Part shown: one piece after another, positions 25,308 to 34,660 of the stretch
How the letters are laid out: each line of letters begins with the position of its first letter
Numbering within the stretch: position 1 is the stretch's first letter
Assembly: GCF_000382425.1 (NCBI RefSeq)
Contig: NZ_KB908292.1
Coordinates: 248,001-312,000 of the forward strand
Length of the DNA stretch: 64,000 nt
Direction of reading: 5' to 3'
Origin: Empedobacter brevis NBRC 14943 = ATCC 43319
GTDB taxonomy: Bacteria > Bacteroidota > Bacteroidia > Flavobacteriales > Weeksellaceae
Made by a program: the position numbers and the translations under genes
The notes under the pieces: generated by a model
What the model saw: only the letters and a program-made list of their open reading frames with translations
What the model was told of the DNA's origin: nothing
Database searches by the model: none

Positions 25308-27158
25308 TTATTTTTTAGGTAAACGTACAATTCGGCTCGCATCGTTTGTGTAAGCTTTGTTTCCACTTAATTTTTTGTATGCAAATTTAGAAGCCAAACG
25401 CGTATTTTCAGAACTAATATTGTTTGTCACATCTCCTTTATTATTCATTCGATCAACAATATCATAGGTTACATCATACCCCAACTGTTCGTAACGCGTA
25501 GGAAATTCACAATACACTTCTTTAAAATCTTTAATGACACTTTGTACCTCTGTATCTCTTGTATTGATTAAACGTGCCGTACTGAATACAAACCCAAATT
25601 CACGGAAAGCATCAATATTTTTTGCATTTTCGGAACTATAAACATCATACACCGAAACAGATTTTATTCCGTAGGCTTTGATATTATCCTTGTTAAATGT
25701 TTTTAATTTTTCTAAATACTGTCTACCCAAAGTATCATCATCACCAACTAAAACCGTAATAATTGGTGTATAATAATCTTCGTTATTTACTTTATCGTGA
25801 GGTTGCACAATTTTCGTAGCACTATCAACAATCACAACATTCGCTTTCAACTGTTTTTCAAGTTGTTTCTTGGTATAATTTGCTAATTCCTGGTCGTCTC
25901 GATTTGTCAACAAATAAACTTGTTCCCCGGCAAAGTTTTTTCCAATTTCTTCAATAATTTGATCAGCAATTACTTCATCTTTTGGATTAGAAATCAATAA
26001 ATCATTAAAAGAATTTAATGAGTCATCATTTGCATAAGGAGAAATTACAGGGATACCTGAATTACTAAAGAAATTCGCCACTTCGGTAACATCGGAAGTA
26101 TTCAATGGTCCGATAACGGCATCTGTTTTGCTAAAATCTGTTGTCGATAAAATATCATGTAAAGAGCCATTTTTAGTATCAATAACTTTAACATTCACAC
26201 TTTTTCCTTTTTTTGCCAAACGAGTCAAAGCTAACTTTGTACCTGTGAAAAATTGCATGGCTTGCGAATTTTTCAATTGTGGATTATTCGCGACATCAAA
26301 AGGGAGCATAATGGCAATATTAATTTCATTGTCACTTGCACGTTTCAACTTACCTGCTGTTCCGTATTTAATAATTTTTGCTCCTTTTTGCAATGGAATT
26401 CTCAATGTCATTCCAGCTTTTAAACCATTAATTAAATCAGGATTTAAACGCAGCAATTCATCTAAATTCGTATTGTATTTCTCTAAAATACCATAAGCAG
26501 AATCTCCGTTTTGAACCACATAATTTATCGTATTTTCTTCTATAACGGCAGAACCTGATTTCTTTGGAATAGTAATTACCATTCCTTCTTTCTCTCCTGT
26601 CTGCAGAGCTGGATTTTCAGCATAAAAATCATCCACGCTCACATTATACTGTTTAGCTAACGTATACAAGGTTTCTCCTTTTTTGATTAAATGAGTTCCT
26701 TTTGGAACAGAGAATACTTTGTTATTTACAGTTTTCGGAATCTTAATCACGTCTCCGATTTCTAATCCTCTTTCTTTTAGCTGAGGATTTAGAGAATTTA
26801 ATGTTTCTTCCGAAATTTTATATTTTTTTGTCAAATTGTAAACCGTTTCTTTCGGTTCAATTGTAATGTACAAATAATTATCGTCCGAAGTCGTTTCATT
26901 CGAAACTGTACTTTTAGGTGTATTATCTTCAGTTGGTTTGGTTGTCGTAGCTCCTTTACCCGGAATCACGATCAAATCACCTGGATGAATTCCATTTTTT
27001 TCAATCTTAGGATTGGCTTTATACAATTCTTCCTGCGAAACACCGTACTGTTTCGAAATTCCGTAAACGGTTTCTTTCGCTTGAACTGTATGCGTTTTTT
27101 GCTGTGCATAAAGTGATGATGCTCCGACAAATAACAATAAAGCTAATATTTTTTTCAT
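25308..27158 (-). CDS. LysM-repeat protein with periplasmic-binding-protein domain
   Basis: A 616-residue exported protein (signal 1-19). Four LysM repeats follow, at about residues 21-66, 95-141, 155-200 and 213-257, each with a T/E-V-Y-x-I/L-x-K-x-Y-x-V/I-S pattern. From about residue 275 there is a type 1 periplasmic-binding-protein fold (INIAIMLPFDVANN, then DAVIGPLNTSDVTEVANFF and PVISPYANDD). The LysM part should hold it on peptidoglycan. The C-terminal domain resembles Leu/Ile/Val-binding proteins and may bind a ligand or partner. It is 42 bp after bshC on the same strand. Confidence 0.9.
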   Translation of the reverse strand: MKKILALLLFVGASSLYAQQKTHTVQAKETVYGISKQYGVSQEELYKANPKIEKNGIHPGDLIVIPGKGATTTKPTEDNTPKSTVSNETTSDDNYLYITIEPKETVYNLTKKYKISEETLNSLNPQLKERGLEIGDVIKIPKTVNNKVFSVPKGTHLIKKGETLYTLAKQYNVSVDDFYAENPALQTGEKEGMVITIPKKSGSAVIEENTINYVVQNGDSAYGILEKYNTNLDELLRLNPDLINGLKAGMTLRIPLQKGAKIIKYGTAGKLKRASDNEINIAIMLPFDVANNPQLKNSQAMQFFTGTKLALTRLAKKGKSVNVKVIDTKNGSLHDILSTTDFSKTDAVIGPLNTSDVTEVANFFSNSGIPVISPYANDDSLNSFNDLLISNPKDEVIADQIIEEIGKNFAGEQVYLLTNRDDQELANYTKKQLEKQLKANVVIVDSATKIVQPHDKVNNEDYYTPIITVLVGDDDTLGRQYLEKLKTFNKDNIKAYGIKSVSVYDVYSSENAKNIDAFREFGFVFSTARLINTRDTEVQSVIKDFKEVYCEFPTRYEQLGYDVTYDIVDRMNNKGDVTNNISSENTRLASKFAYKKLSGNKAYTNDASRIVRLPKK

Positions 27159-27200
27159 TTAGATGAATTTTCGTGGTCAAATATACAAATTATGTTTTGT

Positions 27201-28799
27201 TTAAAGTTCTTCATTCAATGTATTTATGATAAACTCAAACGCAAAAGGCTGGAGACTATCTTCAATAAAATCAATGAAATACTGGATGTCAATGTAATCA
27301 AAATCAGCAAAATTTTTCACACGTTCCTGCAGTCCATTTTGTTGAGAAAGTTCATTCAATAATTGTTCAATTCTTTTCAGTAAATCTTCATTCTTCTTGA
27401 CTTCTGCATGCACCAAACGTTTTTTGATTTTCTCAAAACCTTTCAATTGTTTTGTACGTTGCGCTTGTATCATATCAGCAAAAGAAGACTCTGTTAACGA
27501 ACTCAAATGTTCCAAACGATTAAAAATACTCTTTAATTCTTCTTCCAATTCAGGAAGTTTTGGAGCAATCTCTGAAGAAGCCATCGATTGGCTTTTCGTA
27601 ATAGCCAAACTACTTGAAAATAAATCTTCATTTGACACTTTCAGTTTTTGTTGTTTTTCGTATTGTTTACCAGTTCTGATTAACAATGAATTTCTCAAAA
27701 CCAAAAGTGGAAAATCAACCTTAAACTGATTGAACATTTCTTTCAATTGCAACCAATAAGCTATTTCACCTCCTCCACCAACATAAGCAACATTTGGTAA
27801 AATTGTTTCCTGATACAACGGTCTCAAAATCACATTTGGACTAAATTTATCTGGATTTTGGTACAAATCAGCTAGTATTTCTTCTTTCGAAAATTTGACT
27901 GAAGTGTTATTGACAAAATACGTTCCGTTTTGTTCCACAATACGTTCACGCGAATTATTTTCTTTGATGTAAAATAAGTTTATTTCACGTGGGTTTACCT
28001 GAATCGAATAACCTAATTGTTCTAATTTTTTATTTTGAGGAATCACTTTTTTAAAAGCGATTGAATTGACTAATTCCTCTTCAAAAGCTGGAACCATCAC
28101 TCTTTTTAACTCTTTATCATCTCCATCAATCATCAACAATCCTTCATCTTTGAAAAGCAAATGCACCAATTTCCGTGTAGCATCAGTTAATTTTTCGTTC
28201 GATAAATAAGATTGTTCAATTAAATTTTGAAGTTCTGTTTTCTTCTTTCCATTCGGTAAAAGTGTCAAAAAAGAGTTGAAAACTTCTTTCAATCCTTCTG
28301 TCGATAAACGTCCAACGGGTCCTCCAAAATCTTTTTCCCAATGAATAATTCGATCTCTAAATTTGAAATGATTGATTTCCTCAAAATCATGGTCTTCTGT
28401 TGCCATCCAAAACATTGGAACAAAATTAATTTCATCTTGTTCTTGGTTCAATTCTTTGCACGCTTTAACCACTTGCAAAATCTTATAAAAAAAGAAAATA
28501 GGTCCTGTAAATAAATTTAACTGATGTCCTGTTGTAATGGTAACAGTATTGTTTTCCGCTAATTTTTTGAGATTTTTCTGTTGTTTCTTCGACAATTCCA
28601 AATGACTCAATTGCTTCGAAATTTGTTCAACAAGAATTCCTCTGTTTTTATAATGTTCAAGCTTGTTTTTTGCTTGTTCGATATAGTTTTTTTTTGTTGG
28701 ATATAAATGATAGAATTCTTTTAAGTTATCATCTTGATTGATATAGTTTAACATCAATTTTGAGAAATAGTTTGAATCCTTAAGTGATATTGTCTCCAT
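27201..28799 (-). CDS. bshC: Bacillithiol biosynthesis cysteine-adding enzyme BshC
   Basis: A 532-residue BshC of normal size, with the Rossmann-like core (TVTITTGHQLNLFTGPIFFF, MFWMATEDHDFEEINHFKF, PNVAYVGGGGEIAYWLQLKE) and the C-terminal coiled coil. It joins cysteine to GlcN-malate in the last step of bacillithiol synthesis, the low-molecular-weight thiol of many Bacteroidota and Firmicutes. Its start abuts the glycerophosphodiesterase gene stop. Confidence 0.95.
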   Translation of the reverse strand: METISLKDSNYFSKLMLNYINQDDNLKEFYHLYPTKKNYIEQAKNKLEHYKNRGILVEQISKQLSHLELSKKQQKNLKKLAENNTVTITTGHQLNLFTGPIFFFYKILQVVKACKELNQEQDEINFVPMFWMATEDHDFEEINHFKFRDRIIHWEKDFGGPVGRLSTEGLKEVFNSFLTLLPNGKKKTELQNLIEQSYLSNEKLTDATRKLVHLLFKDEGLLMIDGDDKELKRVMVPAFEEELVNSIAFKKVIPQNKKLEQLGYSIQVNPREINLFYIKENNSRERIVEQNGTYFVNNTSVKFSKEEILADLYQNPDKFSPNVILRPLYQETILPNVAYVGGGGEIAYWLQLKEMFNQFKVDFPLLVLRNSLLIRTGKQYEKQQKLKVSNEDLFSSSLAITKSQSMASSEIAPKLPELEEELKSIFNRLEHLSSLTESSFADMIQAQRTKQLKGFEKIKKRLVHAEVKKNEDLLKRIEQLLNELSQQNGLQERVKNFADFDYIDIQYFIDFIEDSLQPFAFEFIINTLNEEL

Positions 28800-29696
28800 T
28801 TAATTCTTATTAATTGTTTGATGGACATCCAACGCTCTGTCTGTAGCAAAAATGTCCACGCCGTCTTTTTCTAAATCGCGATAAAGTTGTCCATTTCTTG
28901 TCGAAGCACTTTTATCCAAGTTGCCTAATGTTCCAAAAATAACCAAAATATCTTTGTCATGAATTTTATCTAAAAATGACTTTTCGTTGCGACGAGTTCC
29001 CGTAAAGGCAACCATCTTGTCAGTCGGGATTCCACTATTAATCATTTCATTCAATTCACGTTCGTTTCGCATGGAAACAGACAATAACATATTTGGTGCA
29101 AGTTGATGCAACTTTCTTGCCTGGCCAACTGTATACGTTACCAATACAACCTTCTTTTGCATATTCGTTTGTTCTATTGTCGAAACAATATCGCGATAAT
29201 CAACACCTTTTTTAATGTCAACCATAAAATAAATTGGTTTACTTTTCCCCCAATTTAATGCTTCTGCAAATGTCGGTACTCTATAAGAGGTTTGTTGTCC
29301 GAAATCATCTACCAAAAAGTATTCCTTAATCATTTTCAGATCAACTTGATTGACATCTTGTCGTCCTGTAGTTGTCCGCTGCAACGAATTGTCATGCATT
29401 AAAATCAATTGATTGTCTTTTGTTTCTGCAACATCTATCTCAAAGATTTGGATCCCTTTTTGAGCTAAATAGTCAAACGTTTCGATGCAATTTTCCGGAA
29501 AACCTTTTATGCCGCTTCCTCCACGATGAGCGCTGACAAAATTTTTGTTTTTGGTCGAATATTTGAAGGAGATCACATCAGAAGATGTGTGTTGATTTTG
29601 TTCGGCTTGACTTTTATTTGGATTACAACTGAAAACAGCAAGTAAACTTAAAATGAAAATTCCGAAACAAAACCGTTGAAAATATTTGAAATTCAT
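28800..29696 (-). CDS. Glycerophosphodiester phosphodiesterase family lipoprotein
   Basis: A 298-residue protein with a lipoprotein signal (LAVFSCNP) and a GDPD TIM barrel: SAHRGGSGIKGFPENCIETF with the first catalytic His-Arg, IFEIDVAETKDNQLILMHDN with metal-binding Glu/Asp and the second His, and IFATDRALDV near the end. It would hydrolyse glycerophosphodiesters in the periplasm. The stop is directly followed by the bshC start. Confidence 0.92.
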   Translation of the reverse strand: MNFKYFQRFCFGIFILSLLAVFSCNPNKSQAEQNQHTSSDVISFKYSTKNKNFVSAHRGGSGIKGFPENCIETFDYLAQKGIQIFEIDVAETKDNQLILMHDNSLQRTTTGRQDVNQVDLKMIKEYFLVDDFGQQTSYRVPTFAEALNWGKSKPIYFMVDIKKGVDYRDIVSTIEQTNMQKKVVLVTYTVGQARKLHQLAPNMLLSVSMRNERELNEMINSGIPTDKMVAFTGTRRNEKSFLDKIHDKDILVIFGTLGNLDKSASTRNGQLYRDLEKDGVDIFATDRALDVHQTINKN

Positions 29697-29786
29697 ATTT
29701 TTAAATAAAAATTTAATTTAATTCATCCTAGTATAGTGAATGATGCAGTAAATTTAAAGTGAAAATAATCAACAAAATAAATTATT

Positions 29787-30218
29787 ATGGGACTTAGAAC
29801 TTTTTTGAAACGAATTTTAGGAAAAACTGAAACAGCAATAGATGTTGCAGGAGATAAATTTGATGATGTATCTGCAACTGTCAAAAAAACAGGATCATCC
29901 ATTGCAGATGATGCGTCAGATTTTGCTCGGAAAACAATTAATAATCTCAAAGACGCATCCGGAGAACTGAAAGAACAATCAAAAGAAGCAGCGAAAGACT
30001 TTAAAGAAAGATCAAAAAAAGACTATGAAGATGTAAAAGATATTGCGGAAAAGCAAATGAAAGAAACAAGTGCTTTTGTAAAAGAAAAAATTTCTGACTT
30101 AAAAGACTCTGTAAAAGAAGAAAAAACTGAACTGGAAATAAAAGCGGAAGAATTGAAAACGGAAGCAGAAAATAAATTGGATGAAATTTCAGGAGATATA
30201 AAAAAAGAAAGCAATTAA
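29787..30218 (+). CDS. YtxH/apolipoprotein-like helical repeat protein
   Basis: A 143-residue protein that is almost wholly charged helix, rich in Lys, Glu, Asp and Ala, with 11-residue-type repeats (KDASGELKEQSKEAAKDFKE, then KERSKKDYEDVKDIAEKQMK). There is no signal peptide. This composition is common among stress-associated and membrane-surface-binding proteins (YtxH, LEA-like), but no activity can be assigned. It is monocistronic. Confidence 0.75.
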   Translation: MGLRTFLKRILGKTETAIDVAGDKFDDVSATVKKTGSSIADDASDFARKTINNLKDASGELKEQSKEAAKDFKERSKKDYEDVKDIAEKQMKETSAFVKEKISDLKDSVKEEKTELEIKAEELKTEAENKLDEISGDIKKESN

Positions 30219-30346
30219 TTTAGTGTTATTTGATTTTTGATTTATTTTTACCAACATTTCCGAATGTTAAATTTCTAAAGAATTTTTAAAAGCTATGAGA
30301 ATGGTTTAATTTTTGTAGCTTGTATTATTCCTCGAATTAATGAATA

Positions 30347-31321
30347 ATGACTGAATATAAAGATCTCGAGCCCTCTACTAATCCTAAGCATAAAAACGAA
30401 TTCGTCAAGAATATCATCATTGCCGTTTTGGCTGTAGCCTTATTGTTGGCTATTGGCTATATTGTTTATTCTAAAGAAGCTAATGCAAAGAATTCAATAG
30501 AAATGCAAAGTGATATCAATGATTTGGAGCGTTCCAGAGAAATTTTAAAACAAGAATTACGTATCGTCAGAGCTGATTTTGATGATGCAAAAACTCGTGT
30601 TGTAAAAAAAGATTCATCATTAAGCTATCAAGACCGATTAATTTTAGAAAAGCAAAAGGAAATCCAAGCGATTCTTAATAAAGAAGACATTACCGGCGAC
30701 GAATTAAATCGTGCAAAACGCTTGATTACGTCTTTACAAGCTGATATTAAAGTGTACAAAGAAGAAATTGTTCGTTTGAAAGATGAAAACAAAAAATTAA
30801 CGAATAAAAACACTGAATTAACTTCTCAAAACTCAAATTTAACAGATCAAAAACAAGCTGTTGAAACGCATTTGAATGAAGAGAAAGAAAGTCATCAAAA
30901 CTTAATCAAAGAAACTAATTCTACTTTGTCAATTTCCAACTATACCATCACAGGTTTACGCGTAAAGTCTAGTGGAAAAGAAATTGAAACAACAAGAGCA
31001 CGAAGAATTGATAAAGTTCGAGTATCTTTTGATTTAGATAAAAACCTAAATGCAACTTCTGAAATCAAAGAGTTATACGTCACAGTTTATAAACCAAATG
31101 GAGAAATAGGAAAGTTTAAAGGTGCAAACTCCGGAGAAACAACTTTACGTTCAGGAAGTTCTATTGACTATTCGGACCGCGTTAAAGTAGATTACAATAA
31201 TATGTCAGGGTCTAGGGTAACTTTTGATTGGGTCGATTATGATTTTCCAAAAGGAGAATACAAAATTGACATTTACCAAAACGGTTATAAAGTTGGTCAG
31301 AATGTCATTACATTGAAATAA
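30347..31321 (+). CDS. Membrane-anchored coiled-coil protein of unknown function
   Basis: A 324-residue protein: short cytoplasmic start, one membrane helix (about residues 26-45, IIIAVLAVALLLAIGYIVYS), a long coiled coil (about 50-195) and a beta-rich C-terminal domain of about 125 residues (SNYTITGLRVKSSGKEIETT and KGEYKIDIYQNGYKVGQ). This architecture is common in Bacteroidota and is not characterised. It is followed by a strong terminator shared with the convergent manC. Confidence 0.7.
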   Translation: MTEYKDLEPSTNPKHKNEFVKNIIIAVLAVALLLAIGYIVYSKEANAKNSIEMQSDINDLERSREILKQELRIVRADFDDAKTRVVKKDSSLSYQDRLILEKQKEIQAILNKEDITGDELNRAKRLITSLQADIKVYKEEIVRLKDENKKLTNKNTELTSQNSNLTDQKQAVETHLNEEKESHQNLIKETNSTLSISNYTITGLRVKSSGKEIETTRARRIDKVRVSFDLDKNLNATSEIKELYVTVYKPNGEIGKFKGANSGETTLRSGSSIDYSDRVKVDYNNMSGSRVTFDWVDYDFPKGEYKIDIYQNGYKVGQNVITLK

Positions 31322-31332
31322 AAGAAGCAAAT

Positions 31333-31370
31333 AAAAAAGAGCGACTCATAATTATGAGTCGCTCTTTTTT
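31333..31370. terminator. Bidirectional terminator
   Basis: An 18-bp perfect stem AAAAAAGAGCGACTCATA / TATGAGTCGCTCTTTTTT between convergent genes. Confidence 0.92.
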
Positions 31371-31372
31371 AT

Positions 31373-32467
31373 TTAACAATATTTTTCTCCATTTTTCTGC
31401 AACTTCAAATCACTTACATATGTTTTGATGTACTGTACATTGCTTCGCGGACAAATCAATAAACCTTTCTCTGAATTAATAACAATATAACCATCCAATC
31501 CATCTACAATAATAGCTTTATCTTCTGTTGAATAAATGAAATTATTCTGAGCATTGTAGCCCGAAAAATGTTTACACAATAATGTATTCTGATTATCATC
31601 TTGGTCTTCGCCTGTGTATTTATACTTTTCGTTGATTGCAGACCAGGTTCCTATATCACTCCAACCAAAAGTTGTAGGAATGACATACACATTGTCTGCT
31701 TGCTCTAAAATACCTTTGTTGATTGAAGTGACGTCCAACGTCGTGTAAATTGGTTTTAGGGTTTCTGTATTTTGCAAAGATTGATCAAGATCAAAATACT
31801 TTTTCAATGTTTCCTGCGTCGAAGGTAAATATAATTTAAATGCCTTTATAATACTATCCACCGACCAGATAAGAATCCCTGTGTTCCAAATAAATTCCCC
31901 ACTTTTGATAAAAGATTCTGCAAATTCAAGATCAGGTTTATCGATGTAAGATTTTACTTTTTTAATAGGAGTTGGATGTTCTATAAACTGGATATAACTG
32001 TAATTAACATCCGGCCTCGTAGGTGCAACGCCCAAAGAAATTAATCGGTCGTTATCAGCATCTTCAAATGCTATTTTCACTTTTTCAGCAAATTCTTCTT
32101 CATCAAAAATGAAATGGTCTGAAGGAGAAATAATCAGTTTTGCATTTGGATTAATCTGTTGAATTGTCATCGCAGCCAGTAAATTACACGCTGCCGTGTT
32201 CATTACCCTTGGTTCTATGATAAAATTATTTTCATCAAATTCAGGAAGTTGCTCTTTTACAATTTCTTTATAATCGTGAATTGTCACAACAAATATATTT
32301 TCTTTTGGAACAACTTTTTTTAATCGATTATATGTTAATTGAATAAATGTTTTTCCGATTCCTAGTAAATCATGAAATTGTTTCGGTTTTTTTATTGTAC
32401 TCAAAGGCCATAATCTCACTCCAGTACCGCTAGCAAGGATAATAGCATAATTATCTTTATTATTCAT
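31373..32467 (-). CDS. manC: Mannose-1-phosphate guanylyltransferase
   Basis: A 364-residue nucleotidyltransferase with the pyrophosphorylase signature ILASGTGVRLWPLSTIKKPK at the start and the GDP-mannose-type motifs LIISPSDHFIFDEEEF and TTFGWSDIGTWSAI. It lacks the C-terminal isomerase domain of bifunctional ManC/AlgA enzymes. It makes GDP-mannose for surface polysaccharide and glycoprotein synthesis. It is 9 bp after the SprT-like gene on the same strand. Confidence 0.94.
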   Translation of the reverse strand: MNNKDNYAIILASGTGVRLWPLSTIKKPKQFHDLLGIGKTFIQLTYNRLKKVVPKENIFVVTIHDYKEIVKEQLPEFDENNFIIEPRVMNTAACNLLAAMTIQQINPNAKLIISPSDHFIFDEEEFAEKVKIAFEDADNDRLISLGVAPTRPDVNYSYIQFIEHPTPIKKVKSYIDKPDLEFAESFIKSGEFIWNTGILIWSVDSIIKAFKLYLPSTQETLKKYFDLDQSLQNTETLKPIYTTLDVTSINKGILEQADNVYVIPTTFGWSDIGTWSAINEKYKYTGEDQDDNQNTLLCKHFSGYNAQNNFIYSTEDKAIIVDGLDGYIVINSEKGLLICPRSNVQYIKTYVSDLKLQKNGEKYC

Positions 32468-32476
32468 GATTGTTTT

Positions 32477-33076
32477 TTAAAGTTTATTTACAGTTGCAGT
32501 CGCGTTGATCAAATATTTTTTCTTGGTTTTCAACTCTAAACAAAGATACCTTAATTTCCGTTTGGATTCTTTTTTAAAGACTCTTTTTCCTATTGAAAAT
32601 ATTGTGCCATCCTCTAAATCTTCTAAATAAGTTTGAGCAGGATTTTTATCATCAATGATATATTTTGAGATATTAATATCAGCTCCTAAACTCGCTTTTG
32701 GATGTTTTGCGTGATGAAGAATATAAGGTTGTAATTCTTTTGGATAGATATGGAGCGATTCTAATAACAAATGTCCAAAAATAGTCTTCCATTCCTTTCC
32801 GTGAGGATTTATTTTCCGGGAATCAAACTGGACGAATGTTTTGAGATGAGCTACTTCATGTGTAAATACAAAAAAGAAAGCATAAGGATTAAGATCGCCA
32901 TTTACCGTTATTTGATGACGATTATTTTCGATCAATTTGCGATAATCTCCTAACTTAGTTTCTCTTCTTTTTGTAATCTTAAGTGTGATATAATGATTTT
33001 CCAACCATTTTTTCACATACAAGTCTGCATGAGTAGGGAGATAAGAAATTAAATGTTCTAAATTCACATTGTGCAA
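32477..33076 (-). CDS. SprT-like zinc metalloprotease-domain protein
   Basis: A 199-residue SprT-like protein with the zinc motif HEVAH in FFVFTHEVAHLKTFVQFDSR, and NPHGKEWKTIFGHLL further on, typical of the family. SprT-like proteins in bacteria are uncharacterised; the eukaryotic relative Spartan cleaves DNA-protein crosslinks. It is upstream of manC and divergent from mlaE. Confidence 0.88.
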   Translation of the reverse strand: MHNVNLEHLISYLPTHADLYVKKWLENHYITLKITKRRETKLGDYRKLIENNRHQITVNGDLNPYAFFFVFTHEVAHLKTFVQFDSRKINPHGKEWKTIFGHLLLESLHIYPKELQPYILHHAKHPKASLGADINISKYIIDDKNPAQTYLEDLEDGTIFSIGKRVFKKESKRKLRYLCLELKTKKKYLINATATVNKL

Positions 33077-33107
33077 GATAAATAAAAAGCCTTTCCAATA
33101 AAAATAT

Positions 33108-33115
33108 TAATTTTG
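33108..33115 (+). promoter_or_regulatory. Promoter -7 element directly before mlaE
   Basis: TAATTTTG ends 5 bp before the ATG at 33121, the same arrangement as for pth, so a leaderless or nearly leaderless mRNA is likely. Confidence 0.5.
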
Positions 33116-33120
33116 TCGTA

Positions 33121-33867
33121 ATGAAATTAATTGCAAACATAGGGTCGTACTTTATGCTTATGGGTAAAGTATTTAGTAAACCTCAAAAAATAGGAGTTTT
33201 CTGGAAACTGACTGTTAGGGAAATATATGATTTAGGTGTCAATTCCTTAGGAATTGTGACCTTTATTTCAACATTTATGGGAGCTGTAGTTGCGATACAA
33301 ATGGCACAAAACTTCCAAGGAGCTGCTATTCCTGTGCCAGATTCCTATATCGGTTATGCTACAAAAGTAGTTTTAGTCTTAGAATTTGCACCTACCATTA
33401 TGTCGCTGATTTTAGTTGGTAAAGTAGGTTCTTACATCGCTTCGAGTATCGGGACTATGCGTGTTACAGAACAAATTGATGCACTCGATGTAATGGGAAT
33501 TAATTCAGCTAACTTTTTAATTTTACCAAAAATTATAGCATGTGTATTCTTTAACCCATTATTAGTCATGATTTCCATTGGATTTGGGCTATTAGGGGGG
33601 TATTACATTGGCGTTTTTACAAAAATGTGGTCTGCAGCCGATTTTATTACCGGTTTACAAATGAATATGGCAACAAAATTGTTTGTTTATACATTTGTTA
33701 AAACAATGGTTTTCGCTTTTGTTATTGCAACAATTCCAGCTTATTACGGTTATAAAGTAAAAGGTGGATCCTTAGAAGTTGGTCGCTCTGCAACAACAGC
33801 AGTCGTTTGGACATCTGTAGCGATTATTGTAATCAATTTAATTTTAACACAAACAATTTTAAGCTAA
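33121..33867 (+). CDS. mlaE: MlaE-family ABC transporter permease
   Basis: A 248-residue permease of the MlaE/YrbE family: five to six helices, LVLEFAPTIMSLILVGKVGS, the coupling segment ASSIGTMRVTEQIDALDVMG and the C-terminal IPAYYGYKVKGGSLEVGRSA. In Gram-negative bacteria MlaE and MlaF, with an MCE-domain protein, move phospholipids between the membranes. Its stop overlaps the start of mlaF by one base (TAATG). Confidence 0.93.
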   Translation: MKLIANIGSYFMLMGKVFSKPQKIGVFWKLTVREIYDLGVNSLGIVTFISTFMGAVVAIQMAQNFQGAAIPVPDSYIGYATKVVLVLEFAPTIMSLILVGKVGSYIASSIGTMRVTEQIDALDVMGINSANFLILPKIIACVFFNPLLVMISIGFGLLGGYYIGVFTKMWSAADFITGLQMNMATKLFVYTFVKTMVFAFVIATIPAYYGYKVKGGSLEVGRSATTAVVWTSVAIIVINLILTQTILS

Positions 33868-34637
33868 TGATTGAAGTAAAAGAAATCAGAAAATCATTTG
33901 ATGCAGTTGAAGTACTGAAAGGTTTTTCTGTGACTTTCGAGAAAGGAAAAGTTAGTTTGATTATTGGTCAAAGTGGTTCCGGAAAAACTGTTTTTCTTAA
34001 AAACTTGATTGGATTATTAACTCCAACCTCTGGACAAATTTTGTACGAAGGTGATAACATGATTGAATTTGATTACAAAGAAAAACAACGCTTGCGTTCA
34101 GAAATCGGAGTTGTTTTTCAGGGATCAGCTTTATATGACACGATGAATATTGTAGAAAATGTAAAATTCCCTTTGGAAATGTTTTCAACTATGTCAAATG
34201 CAGATGCGGAAAAACGTGCGAGAGAAGTATTAGACCGTGTAGAAATTGCCCGTACAGCACTTAAAAAATATCCGTCAGAAATATCTGGAGGAATGCAAAA
34301 ACGTGTAGCTATTGCGCGTGCGATTGTAAATAATCCTAAATATTTATTTGCTGATGAACCAAACTCTGGTTTAGACCCTAAAACTGCATTAGTTATCGAC
34401 CAGTTAATCTATGACATTACAAAAGAATATAATACCACGACGGTTGTGAATACACATGACATGAACTCGGTGATGGAAATCGGTGACCATATCGTATTTC
34501 TTAAAAACGGTTTCTTAGAATGGGAAGGGACGAAAGAAGAGATTTTAGTGGCTGATAATCCGAATGTAATTGATTTTGTATATTCGTCAAATCTTTTCAA
34601 GAAATTGAGAGAAGCTCTATTAAAAGAAAAACAATAA
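33867..34637 (+). CDS. mlaF: MlaF-type ABC transporter ATP-binding protein
   Basis: An ATPase of 256 residues starting at ATG 33867 (MIEVKEIRKSFD); the same frame is open further upstream inside mlaE but that extension is out of keeping with the family. Walker A is GQSGSGKT, the signature SGGMQKRVAIARA, Walker B YLFADEPNSGLD and the H-loop NTHD. It powers the MlaE permease. No MCE-domain gene follows, so that partner must be encoded elsewhere. Confidence 0.94.
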   Translation: MIEVKEIRKSFDAVEVLKGFSVTFEKGKVSLIIGQSGSGKTVFLKNLIGLLTPTSGQILYEGDNMIEFDYKEKQRLRSEIGVVFQGSALYDTMNIVENVKFPLEMFSTMSNADAEKRAREVLDRVEIARTALKKYPSEISGGMQKRVAIARAIVNNPKYLFADEPNSGLDPKTALVIDQLIYDITKEYNTTTVVNTHDMNSVMEIGDHIVFLKNGFLEWEGTKEEILVADNPNVIDFVYSSNLFKKLREALLKEKQ

Positions 34638-34660
34638 AAATCAATAAAAATAAAAATTCT

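Noticed and set aside
29723-30214. Minus-strand frames opposite the helical repeat protein
   Set aside because: They are shadows of the Lys/Glu-rich coding strand, with Ser/Phe-rich translations and no family features.
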